This document shows, piece after piece, positions 29,302-40,461 of a DNA stretch of 64,000 nucleotides (positions are counted from its first letter, which is position 1; each line of letters begins with the position of its first letter). This DNA is from Bryum argenteum (taxonomy: Eukaryota; Streptophyta; Bryopsida; Bryales; Bryaceae). A program made the translations under genes and the position numbers. The notes beneath the pieces were generated by a model. It did not search any database and was not told where the DNA came from. It saw only the letters and a program-made list of their open reading frames with translations. The stretch is taken from contig CM073329.1 of assembly GCA_037043015.1 (NCBI GenBank), positions 3,860,648 to 3,924,647 on the forward strand. The letters are read 5' to 3'.

Positions 29302-32300
29302 AGCAAGAATTTCTCTTTTAAAACAATTAGTTCGATGGAACTAACACACGAAAACATAGAGTTCAAAGTAGCAAAATTTTAACTTACAATTTTCATTGAC
29401 AGAACCGAACATGAAGTCGGCAGGCAGTACTGTTGGAGTTCAGAAGTTATTCTTCTCTTATTACAATTCCAAAGTCACTAGCTAGTAAGCTAACTAGACG
29501 TGATGCTTAACAAACCTCTCCAAGAACCCATTCATTGCATTTATTAGAACCCATTTATAATTTTAGTACCCATCAATCACCATCCAAAATTTAACTACCA
29601 TTGAATTATGATCAATCAAATCACAAACACATGATCACTGTATGTTTGCCTTCGACATTGGTCGGAAGGTTTTACATAATATTTAAGTCGTAGTGGTAGT
29701 GCCAGAATACCTTTTTTGTTTACTGTAAACTTTGTTTGTCGTCCTGCATCCAACGATGGCCTCCCCTGAACTGTCTTTGCCTAAATGTGGAGGCACCTAC
29801 CACATTCAACATAGTTAGTACGAAACTCATGTGGTTACTACTTTGTGAATTCTAAATTTAAACAATGCAATCATACAATGCAATTCACTGTAATTCCAAG
29901 AATACTAATATTGGGTATACTTACATGAATTGATAGTTTAGTTAGCTATAATGCCATAAGCATTCTTTGTTATCACAAATGTTGCAGGTTCTTCGATTAT
30001 GCCTGCACAACGTATCGAAAGATGTCAATCTCTTTCACAATTTCAGCCATCATGTTAATATATGCGCATGTTGTGCACTTGGGTTTAGTACACTAAACGT
30101 TTTCTAATCTGTAAGAGGGTGCACAAGAATTTACTTCAGGATTCTTCCAGTTGAATTCATCGTTGGCTGAAACCTTTGTGTACGTGATATCTGATTCAAT
30201 TGTTCTGTATTCTAGGTCTCAATTGGCACTTTTCGGAAAGGTATGGAAGATGGACTGTTAGTCGCTTTGTGAAGGCTAACACCGAGCGTACCTACAAACT
30301 TCTCCCCCAACTCCCATGTATGGTTTAAAACTTTTGTATCTGTTGATGTGAAGGTTGAAGTTATGCAAATGCGTACAGGAGGGTTTATTTGGTTTGTTCT
30401 TATGCGTAGAGTTATGCGAAACAGAGATCGGAATCAGTGCAGTGCACGCACCTTCTTGTTTGCTGCGTGGTACCCGAAAAACCTTGAACCTTTCAATTTC
30501 TTCTACATCGACTTAGTGTTTCACACGTTCCCCCTCGTCAATCCCGAACACGGAAGCTTGAAAACTCCGGTTCCTACCTCACCGCACTCTTTCCCGAAAG
30601 ACATACGAGAATGAATGGACTTTGAGATAACAAAAATTCTGACTTATACAATGTCAATTTACGCAAGGTCCGGGTGTTCTACAGCACCGATATTTCCAGG
30701 GTACAAGATATGCAATAAGCTATTCACTTTCACCACGTCAAAGTTTTCTTTTGTTTACATCAAACTAGCTTCCTTACAGGACAAAGGTGCACAACCGCAT
30801 GATAACAGCGGGGCTGTAGTACAAAATAAGGAGGTGCGGGGATAATCTAGCAAGACTAGGAGTTCAAACACAGTATGTCTTCCATCAAAACTAAAAATTT
30901 CATTGACCTGAAATTTCAGAAGCAGGTGCTATGTGAATACCTCTGGTCGGTAGACACCACTTTCGCAAATATTTTTGAAGTTCACCTCTTCTTACTGGTG
31001 CTGCTTGCGTTGTGGTCAAGGATCAGCAAGTAGAAATACGTTTGGAAACCTTGGAAGCCTGCGACAGAGCAACAAAATGGAGCCTCAACGGCAACAGTCG
31101 TCGGGAAAAAACAAAAATGTCAAAAGCGATACTTCTATTCCTCAGAGGCTGCGTAGTGGAGTGTTTTTCCCAAGGTTAGTGACTTACCCAAAGAGTGCTG
31201 TCATGCTCCCATAGGAACGCTTACTTACTCACCGATAACATCGTCACTCTCGCGATATCCTTGCCTCAAATTGTGTGAATCCATTGCTGAGTTGGCAAAT
31301 CCAGAGATGAAATTATGAGCCACCTGAGTTGTCTGCATGATCTCCTAAATTAGCTGATGCTCGTTGTACCGGAATCCTGCACCACTCTCACATGCAGCGA
31401 GGCTAGTTACTGCGGGACGGAGCAAATCAGAGCTGCAATTAACGCTACGAAATGTCGGAGGAGAAAGTAAAACTGAGAAGAGGTCATTCCCCTTCCATGC
31501 CCTGAAAATTAGGGCTAGATGGATGAAAAAGTGCCCATGCAGCCAAGGCACGGACTTCCACGTCTGTCACTTTTTCCCACCGCCGCTGTCAACTTTTCCC
31601 CACTCCCTTGCATTGTGTCAATTATCTTTCACCTGAGCCTTTGTTTGTGAGGAATGTCTGATTTTTAGCTTCACTCTGTGTGGTGCTGGGGATTTCTCAA
31701 GATGGATAGCGTAGTCTTCTACTGTGATCTGGAGAGAGGAGGAGCGTCGCCACCGTAGTTCAGTCTTGCATATTTAGCCCTTGCGAAAACTTCGATTAGC
31801 TCGTTATGTTTTCTTAAGTCGGGAAGATGGGCCGCCATATTCTTAACCAAGTGTGCATGGGGTCGTTGCAAAGATCGAGCCCGACGACCCGTATTTGAAG
31901 CTTCTTTGCCAGGTCCGGGGCCCCGAGGAGGGTGCATTGCGAGTGCGGAGGACCCTTTGGAAGCCTGATTGCATGCGGCGGTGAAAAGAACGTGATTTGC
32001 GGCGAAGGAGAGTGCAGTGCTCGACGCAACATCATTAGCCCGAAGGAGTGGAACTCAAGTCGAGGAGGGAAGCGAAGGCAACGACGGGTCGAGGCGCATG
32101 TAACTTCATCTCGCAGAGTTCAACTAAAAGCAAACTTGAGGCAAGTACCCAAAAATCCACATCGTCCATTTTAAAGGTTCATCGCACAATGGTTTGCTCA
32201 AAGTTTCGGTGTAATACAAAGCAGAGGGGTGGTCGCACGCTCCGACGACATTGTCCTTGAAACTTGATTCTTTGCACTACAATGAGGTTTCAAGAATTAA

Positions 32301-33530
32301 AGAATAGTAGTGATATGTCCGATTCTCGCTATGAGGTCTTACTTGTCGCATGAATCAGTTTGGTATAACATGAATCTAGGTAGATTGATGACCCGCAAGC
32401 AAAGCTTTCCCTTAACCTGGTTTTCCACATCCAACGTTTTTGCAAAATCGCTAATTTAGAAGCTGATGTCCCGTACTAAAAATGAATCCACGGATAGCAA
32501 TTCATAGATGTATGCTCTCTGAACCCTTAGTCGAAAACAAAACTAGATTCATCATGTACCCAAAGTGTTTTTCCTACGGTAGACACTGTTCATATGCATC
32601 GGGGTAGTGACTTGAAACAAAGATAACCCCAGGAAATGCGATCCTCAGACCTGATTTATCTTCTGCCGTTCTCGTGTGTAACAGAAATGTCAATTTAACA
32701 CATACATCTTCTACCAGAATTCTGATACTGAGGAAGACTCTGACAGTCAGGAGGCCACAAAATCCAACATCACCACTACAACCTTCTGGTCGTCAACAAA
32801 CCAGAAGTCTTAGGCAAGGTACCTACTGTGAAGAGTAGTGGTACACCCTGTAGCGCTGTGAATGCATGTACAGCTCGAAGCGCCTTTTGTACAGCCCGAA
32901 TACGTAGCAACAAACAAGAACTCATAAAAGGCTCTAACTTACATAGCTACAGAAACAGCCACGGAACTGCACTGCAGTTGTTTAGGTGTTTTTTTTTAAT
33001 GCCAATGTGTGTGCGGCTTGGACTGTGTTGTTTTCGTTGTATTAGGTCAGGAGATCTCTATAGGGAACTTCAAACCGAAATGGTATCTTAAATAGTGGTA
33101 GGTTGTAACAATGTGTCGTCACAGGGTCTTCATGGATATCCCTATTTCGAGTACAGTACCTGAGGATGGTGACTACTGAACATAGCTTTCCTTGAGAAAC
33201 CGGTGTATATTTGTAAATCCTCCCTTCATACGAATTCAGTTCTTCTTGTTACTAAATGGTTTAACTGTATAGCTATCCTTGACACCATGGTGTATGTTTG
33301 AAATTATACTCTTTTTGTAAAAGAATTGGTTGATCAGTTTTGCGCCCACAGTGTACCGTAAGATATGTATGATTTACTTAACGAGCGAGGTGCTACTGGA
33401 ATGTCTGCGGTGGGCACTTAGAATATTGGGTGTGAAGGAAAAATAATGGTAAGGGGAAAATGTAACAGTGAGTTAACGACTGGGATGCTGGCTTTCAGCA
33501 ACGTATTACAGTCTAACTTCAAAAATAGAA
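29302..33530. other. CACTA interior between the two transposase genes, no confident gene
   Basis: Mostly A/T-rich sequence. It presumably holds the divergent promoters of the TNP2-like (minus) and tnpA-like (plus) genes. A GC-richer island at about 31710-32260 has minus-strand readings (LAKKLQIRVVGLDLCNDP in one frame, NMAAHLPDLRKHNELIEVFA in another) that look like a decayed coding fragment, possibly captured host sequence. I do not recognise it. Confidence 0.35.
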
Positions 33531-33594
33531 GGATCGAATTTCGTGACTTAGGATCGAATTTCGTGACTTAGGATCGAATTTCGTGACTTAGGAT
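33531..33594. repeat. 20-bp tandem repeat, 3.2 copies
   Basis: GGATCGAATTTCGTGACTTA is repeated three times exactly, plus GGAT. It lies about 220 bp upstream of the tnpA-like start codon, so it could be part of the promoter or a transposase-binding array. Confidence 0.95.
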
Positions 33595-33810
33595 TCAGTC
33601 ATACGTAGACGCATGGATAATGAGGCGGTAAATAGAGAACAGGGTGTCTGATTTTGTAAGCAAGGTATCGTTCTCGTTTCGTTCTGAAATACACAGCTCT
33701 GCTGTAATACATCACATGCTATTCACATTGACTTTGGAATGTAAATGTATTCTATTGTATTCATATATGAATTGCATGAATATTGGGTCTATGGTATTGT
33801 TTCAGAGAAA

Positions 33811-36800
33811 ATGGGTCGAACTACAGTTGCAGAGCGAGGGAGCGAAAGATTTGTGCAGTGGAATAATGCGTTGACGGAGGACTTGGACATAACGAATCTT
33901 GTTGGCCCGAGGTCTACCATTTTCGGGAAGAAGAACACTCCCACGCGAATTTCGAATTCTCCATCTGTTGAAGGAGAGACAAGAGTCATGAAGTCGTCTC
34001 AGATTCCTAGAACAACACTGAAGACACCTCCACCGCCTCATTTCAGACTGCCCCGCAACATCGCAGAAACGAGATCCTCCTGGGAAACTGAGGATGAGGC
34101 ACAAGACGAGCATTTCACAACAGCTCCAGGTCGTATGGAAGAACCACAAGGTGACTGTCAACTCCGAGAATCACTCACATCCCATCATATATTGTAAAAA
34201 TGTTGTTTTATTATAAACTAGAGTGTGAATCTGTGGTTAAACGTTGAAATTAACCGTTACTGAAAAGGGAAATTCCAAACATTGTCATATTAATTAGTGA
34301 TATTGAAAAAGTTGCAAAAATTAATTGATTTTTGTAAAAATCTCAAAGGGTATACAGTAACTTTACCGTGATCGTTGATTCCAATCTCCATTCCGAAATA
34401 TTATTAGGGGGGGGGTTCCATATCATATTATAACTGACATATCCAGTTGTAGTCACAAACCGAACACTATTCAGGACATCTCCAGGTGGGAGACCCGTGC
34501 AGCGGAAAGGAGGAAGTGGAAGACAATACGGAAGCAAAGAGGGTTGCACAGTACTCAGCTCGGGAGGAGGTCTGAAACAAGTACGATCGAACAGGCCAGC
34601 AGCAGAATACATTCATCTTCAGAATATGGAAGCCAACACAAGCACAGAACGAGGAAAACATCGTGATGGCATGCGTCGGTACTCCTCCAACTTCGAAAAG
34701 CATACCAAAAACTTGGGGTCTCTGACGATTCCGTCTGCATCAACCGCTAACAGGAGATCGCCAAGTCCCACGCCGACAGAAGAACACAATGAGGTTGTTC
34801 TGTAAAGTGTTCTACATGATTTGAGAGTCTAGTTAATCTATTTTAGACTACATCAAATCACTTTTGATGAATGAAATTGGAATCTAATAATATGGTTATC
34901 ATGATTATATTATTGTATATTATTGTATTTACGTTTCACATATTGGGGCTTACAGATGTTGTCATAAAAAATATCGCTTATGTTGCAGATACATCAATCG
35001 CAACCTGAGGGGGATACAGACAATCGAGTGCAGCGCTCAACTACAAGAACGGAACTGCAACAAAGGACTTATACATTTTACAACTCAGATGCTGAGAGGA
35101 CTGGAAGTAGCGATGCGAGTACAGACGAGTATGTAGAAGAAATAGAAGACGTAGGGGAACAAGGCGATGCAGATGCAGAGGATATGGATCCTGACGATGT
35201 CAACGGTGAAACTGAAGCTGAGAGACGGAAGGCATCACGATACGCCAAGAAGGCAAGGGAGAGAGAGGGAGATAGACGTCGACGTGAAGGTAAACCAAGA
35301 AACTTTCTATTGGTTGATGAATACACAGGAAAGCCTTATGGTACAGGTGTCAGCGTTTGGCGAAAGGAAGTGATGCTTCTTTTTAGGAAGCTTGACCCAG
35401 CAATATCACTGATCAACAAACAACCTCAAGACGCGGTGAAGGAAATCACTGAGTGGATCCAAAAGACTTGGGAGTCTGATGCACTTCGTCCGCTATGAGG
35501 TAGTGAAGCAAGTTATCGCCCGTGGTGTTTCATTGAGACGTGCAGAGATATGGAGGAAGATTCGCAACAACGAATTGAAACCCGAGGATGTGACTGATAA
35601 AGCGTGGAAGTCGTTGAAGAAGGAGTTGCGTAATCCAGCAACGAAACGCAAGTCAGCAATGTGCAGCAAGGCAAACTCATGCCGCATCAACTTCGGCCGC
35701 ACAGGTTGTATTGCAATCATATGTGCACTAAAATATGAAAGTCTTTTGAAATGAAGCAACTAAATTTTATTGGGGCATTTTCATTCTTCTTTTGGACATG
35801 TTTTAAAATTCTTTTGTATTTCGTAGTCACTAATAATAGATTGATTTATTGTGCACAGGTCCAACTGGAGAAGTTGGGATTAGAGAAAGACTTCGAAGGC
35901 GGTATCGTAGATCGCCAGAGCCAGAGGAAATTGATGCAGAGATGGCCCGTGATAAGGGCTACGGGGGTCGAGCGAAGCCCAATACTCGGCAAGATTTAGT
36001 CATACGTGAATCAAACAATAGATCCCCACTATCTGCGGAAATGGCCGCAGTAGGTGAAAGTTGCGGTACTGAGTATATGGAAGACACGGAGGAAATGGAG
36101 AATATTCCCACAGATGTTGGAGCAACTGCAGAAGAACCCGGCGACATAGCGTGTAATCCTTTTGTTCAGCAGCTGATGGATCGGTTGGCCGCTTTGGAGA
36201 ACTCGTTGAGAAGCAAATCAGCGGAAGTAGGGGCTCATACAGGGAATAAAACTTCAGATCTAGTAAGCCTCGGTGATGTGACTGTACTGGAGCCAAATGA
36301 AGGCATTGCAAGGGTTCAGGTAAGGCTGCGATTAAGACAGCAATCAGCCGAATAAGACAGCAATAAAAGTATATAGTTTGTCTTCAACAATAAATAATTA
36401 GGCATAGGGTGATTGGTGTTTCAATTCTATGCAGAGGGCCTCCAATATTCCAAGAACAATCACGTTTTTTGTAAAATTGCTTGTCCTGACTTTAATTCGC
36501 CCATGCTGAACAGGTTCAAGAAGGTGAAGATGAACGGACGGAGGACCTCGTAGAGGCGGTACAAGTGTGTTCCACACAGGTGAGCGGTGAACAAAGTGAA
36601 CCTTCGCTCGTGAATGTATTATTTATATTGTTTGCAGGAGATTGTCCATTCTAATATCATTACATTTATTTAAATTTGTTGGTCAGGGGCTTGGCATGGA
36701 GGACAGCAAAGGCCCTGAAATCCCCACGCAATTGTCGGAGCCTAATACGGTAACACGCATCTATTTCTCACAGGGATATCTAAGTCCATTTGAACATACT

Positions 36801-36985
36801 TTTGCATCTGTCCTCTGAATTCATTTATTTCATGCATACAAAATTCTAAACTACGGTACTCACGAACATAAGAATGAGTGGTTCTTGTTCATTTGCAGGG
36901 TGAGGAGGTGGACGGAGTAGACAAGAGCATAGCGGATATGAAGAAATCAAGGGGCTTGAGGAAGAAGGTTAATCGCAAGGTGTAG
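33811..36985 (+). pseudogene. CACTA tnpA-like (plant transposase, En/Spm type) gene with one frameshift
   Basis: GT-AG exons predicted: 33811-34150, 34486-34793, 34989-35704, 35859-36319, 36514-36579, 36687-36749, 36899-36985. Phases agree at every junction except that exon 3 is one base too long. There the frame changes near 35477 (...QKTWESDA, then FVRYEVVKQVIARG). The N-terminal third is basic and Ser/Pro-rich, followed by an acidic region (EDMDPDDVNGETEAERRK). The block NPATKRKSAMCSKANSCRIN joined to GRTGPTGEVGIRERLRRRYR and EIDAEMARDKGYG resembles the En/Spm plant-transposase (tnpA-side) domain, where K-x-NR-x-K precedes an HT-G-S-type motif. A coiled-coil-like segment follows (FVQQLMDRLAALENSLRSK). 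In the family this protein binds subterminal repeats. The frameshift makes this copy doubtful. Confidence 0.65.
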
Positions 36986-37689
36986 CGCATAAGTTTTGAA
37001 ATGCGCACATAAGTATTGAAATGCGGAAACATATGTCCAGTGAGTAGGAATTGCATGTTACATAGCTAGGCAGATCGATAGTGTCATATAGATAGTATCC
37101 ATATAATATGATTATACAAAAGCCAGCAATGGGTGCACCGTGCAGAGATTTAAACAGAAAGTAGCATGTACGAATGTTGTACGAATGCCATATCCAGGCT
37201 ATGTACTGGTCACAATTTCAATTTTGCAAATATATTTACAGCCATCATATACCCTGCTTCTATTCTGATTGGTCACGGTATATGCCACGTTGAAAGCAAA
37301 TTCCTAATTTAGTTCCAGTAACTACCCGGTATGTGGCTGCACCAATCAAATAGCAACATATTAGCCTTATTTAGATCCAGTTCATGGCTTCACCAATCAC
37401 GCCAAAACAAATATTTCAAGGTAAATCTATATTAAGGTGTTAAAAGGGTAAGAAGTGACCTAGAATAGAACCACCATTTACTCGGGTGAATTAACTAAAT
37501 TTACTGAAAATGAATGCATGGTAGAAAGGAAATAATTTCACTTTGCATTACAGTAAATGCCCAATGGTAATTATAATCCCCCCCCTCCCTTTGTGAAAAA
37601 TGAAAAGGAAGTAACTTCAATAATTCACCATGGGATAATAGTAAAAGTAAATTAAAGTACACCTTGGCAAGGAAGTAAGAAAATGCAAT
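36986..37689. other. CACTA right arm, no gene
   Basis: A/T-rich sequence downstream of the tnpA-like stop codon. I see nothing coding. Near 37190-37400 the phrase CACCAATCA / GATTGGTCAC and 'TGGCTGCACCAATCAAATAG' / 'TGGCTTCACCAATCACGCC' recur, which may be weak subterminal repeats. Confidence 0.4.
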
Positions 37690-37834
37690 CCTATGTGGCA
37701 AAATGTCCCAATTGACAACCATAGTGACACAAATTTGTCAAATAAGTGACCGAATCAAGGTACCATAACCTACAAGGCATTTAACAGAATTTTGTCAACT
37801 TTTTGTCAAAAATGACACCATTCCCCTTGTAGTG
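37690..37834. repeat. CACTA right terminal inverted repeat and subterminal motifs
   Basis: It ends CCTTGTAGTG, the inverse of CACTACAAGG. TTGACAACC (37712-37720), TTTGTCAAA, TTGTCAAC and TTTTGTCAAAAATGAC are repeated, mirroring the left end. Confidence 0.88.
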
Positions 37835-37837
37835 CAA
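37835..37837. repeat. CACTA target-site duplication, right copy (CAA)
   Basis: CAA follows the right terminus, matching 9197-9199. The LINE frame resumes at 37838 with GGT GGC TAT. Confidence 0.92.
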
Positions 37838-40360
37838 GGTGGCTATAACTACACCGAAACCAGTCTTATCGATGGCTATTACACCAACACCACCAACAAT
37901 CGCATCTTCACATCTACAACCAACCACACTCTAGAACTGAATTCCGACCACTCCCCCGTATCCCTCCACATTCCCCAACAAACACTTATAGCTAGGCCAC
38001 CACAAATAATAACCCCAAAACCCCCACGCATTCTGAATGCCATCCCCCAAACCAATTTAAACACATTTACCACCACATATTTTGAACACAACACAATCCC
38101 CATCAACGAACTCACAACAACTCTACAAAACGAACACCTCACTCCCACAGAATGGGCCACCGCCTGCGCACAATTAGACCATCTCATCCACAACATCACA
38201 AAAACACTGCTAACCACATGCTCCGCACCTCCCATCCCAGCACTCACCACACAAACCAGCCGACAAGGAGGTTTCCTCCCGCGAAAATCACAAAGAGACT
38301 GGAAAAAACATCTTTCCACATACCACCTAACCCGCAAAACAATATACATCGCTAACAACAATGATAATTGGCGAACACACCCAATATTACAAGCCATACA
38401 ACAACACACACATACAAATATGCCTTCACCCCCTGAAAGCGATGACAATAAACACGAATGGCTTAACGCATTAGCAGATATAGCTAAAAATGCAAACAAA
38501 AAAGCACGGGCCATTACCACAAAACATACACGTCAATCTATCAAAAAAGCCATCACCAAATACAGACAGCTTTATAACACAAGTCCTAAGAAAATAAACA
38601 ATCGAGTTTTTAAAAATCTAGAAACACCGCCACTAGATTGCATTACCACACGCAACAACGAAATCCTTACTAGCCCAGAAGATATAGCTCAAGAAATCTT
38701 TCTACAACAAACAATTACTAACCGCCCAACCATCCCAACATGTTACTATCAACCAGACCACCCGCTACCATGTACATGTGCAGTCCGACAATACCCATGG
38801 CACGAATTAGACGGATTTACACTTGAAAAAAGAGGCACCCCTGAGATCCCCCTTCACACATACTTTACCCGCGAAACCTTCGACATTTGCCTAAAAAACC
38901 TTTCACGAAACAAAGCTCCTGGCCCAGATAAAATCCCTAATACCATCCTCAAAAATATGCCAGATTCCTTTCAAACGCTTTTATACCTCTTCTTTTCCCA
39001 CTGCTATAAGCAAAAACAAATACCCGCATTATGGAAAACAAGTCTCACTATCCTGCTATACAAGAAAGGAAACCCCTCACTTCTACCTAACCACAGACCA
39101 ATCGCGCTGGCCAACACAATATATAAACTATTTACAAGTACTCTTACATATATTCTCTCCGCCTATGGAGAACAACATCAAATCCTCCATGATAGTCAAG
39201 AAGGCTTCCGCGCTGAAAGAAGTACCTCACGGCAAATCCAGCTTATCACAGCTGCATTAGAAGACGCTAGAATCACAAATCAAGACATCTATATCATGTA
39301 CATAGATTTCAAGAATGCCTTTGGGTCCCTCGACCATGCTAGACTACTAGCAATAATAAAAGACCTTGGATACCCCGAAGATGCTGTCACACTAATCGGT
39401 AACATCTACTCTCACTCCACAACCATCTATACCGGAGAATACTTTGGCCAAACTAAACCAATTCCAATTCAAAGAGGCACCATACAAGGAGACACATTAA
39501 GCCCATACCTCTTTATCATATTTTTAGAACCCCTCCTCAGATGGATACAAAGAGGTCACCACGGATACAAATTTAACACATCATGCACAACTATTAACTC
39601 CGCTGCGTATGCTGACGACCTAGCCATAATCACTTCTACCCTTCCAGCACTACAGACACAAATGAACAAAATCGAAAAATACAGTGAATGGACAGGACTG
39701 GAAGTCGGCACACTTAAATGTGCAGTCACAGGATGCCCAAACAAATCCAAACTCTCACCCGCAGACTTCAAAAACCTGCTCCTAACACAAAACATCAACT
39801 ACAGAAATGAACCACTACCCACGCTACACCAAAACGAAGCATACCCCTATCTAGGCATACAAATAGTACCAACACTCAAATGGAAACTACAAACACACCT
39901 CACCACTAAAAAACTCACAGAACAATGCCAAAAACTCTCCAACTGCCCAGCTACAATCAAGCAAAAAATTAGCATGATAGATACAGTCATACGAGCAGGC
40001 ATCGCGTATAGCTTCTACGCAGTACCCTACTCATTACCAATGATTAAAAAACTTGACAAGAAAATTACCAGCATCCAAAAAACTATATGTGGCCTACCGA
40101 AATGTACCGCAAACATTATAGCACAATTACCACACATAGACTTTGGTCTCGAAGCCTTCTCCCTAAAAAATGCCTATCTCAAATGCATAGGGGACCAACT
40201 AATAAATGCGCTCAATGACAAAGGCAAACTAGGCCCAATCTACCAAGGTCTTATCCAAAGACATCCTTGCAAAATTTGGTGGATCCAAAGAAATTCCTTA
40301 ATAAAATTCAATGATGTATCCACTCCCCAATCACAAGGACACTCTTTATACTCAAAGAAG
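37838..40360 (+). CDS. LINE ORF2, middle segment: endonuclease end and reverse transcriptase
   Basis: Continuing the frame of 6302-9199, this starts with the end of the APE endonuclease (SLIDGYYTN and the active-site SDHSPV). A helical linker follows. The reverse transcriptase then has all expected motifs: NKAPGPDKIPN, LPNHRPIALANTIYK, SQEGFRAERST, YIDFKNAFGSLDH (first catalytic Asp), QRGTIQGDTLSPYLF, AAYADDLAI (catalytic Asp pair) and WTGLEVGTLKC. The catalytic residues are intact. After about 40360 the frame changes (GSTYKVHIGQLPTRRHFE is in the next frame) and changes again near 40455. The protein is thus interrupted before its RNase H half. Confidence 0.92.
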
Positions 40361-40461
40361 GGCGGGATCCACCTACAAAGTACACATTGGACAACTTCCA
40401 ACTCGACGCCACTTTGAACTAGAAACACAATGGATGTCTCAAGCAACAAACAACCCCGCCT

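Larger units (their letters stand above)
9200..37834. mobile_element. CACTA (En/Spm-type) DNA transposon, 28,635 bp, with a nested gypsy element
   Basis: The termini are CACTACAAGAAAAATGGTGT on the left and the inverted CACTACAAGGGGAATGGTGT on the right, 17 of 20 bases identical, with a CAA duplication outside. Subterminal TTGACAACC motifs (9235-9243 and 37712-37720) and several TGACAA/TTGTCAA variants lie near both ends, as expected for transposase-binding sites. The element carries a TNP2-type transposase gene on the minus strand (12066-29301) and a tnpA-like gene on the plus strand (33811-36985). Without the nested gypsy copy B (and its duplication) it is about 18.8 kb. Both genes have frameshifts, so this copy is probably not autonomous. 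Confidence 0.93.

Noticed and set aside
30348..30614. Plus-strand 88-codon frame in the CACTA interior
   Set aside because: No recognisable domain, no splice support and no repeat of the frame elsewhere.
33531..33594. CRISPR-like short direct repeats (also 55516-55587)
   Set aside because: These are head-to-tail tandem repeats without spacers, in a eukaryotic genome.
9200..37834. Initial idea that 9.2-37.8 kb was a giant viral or Maverick-like insertion
   Set aside because: CACTACAAG termini, the 3-bp duplication and the TNP2 signatures identify a CACTA transposon. No viral capsid, ATPase or polymerase B genes were seen.
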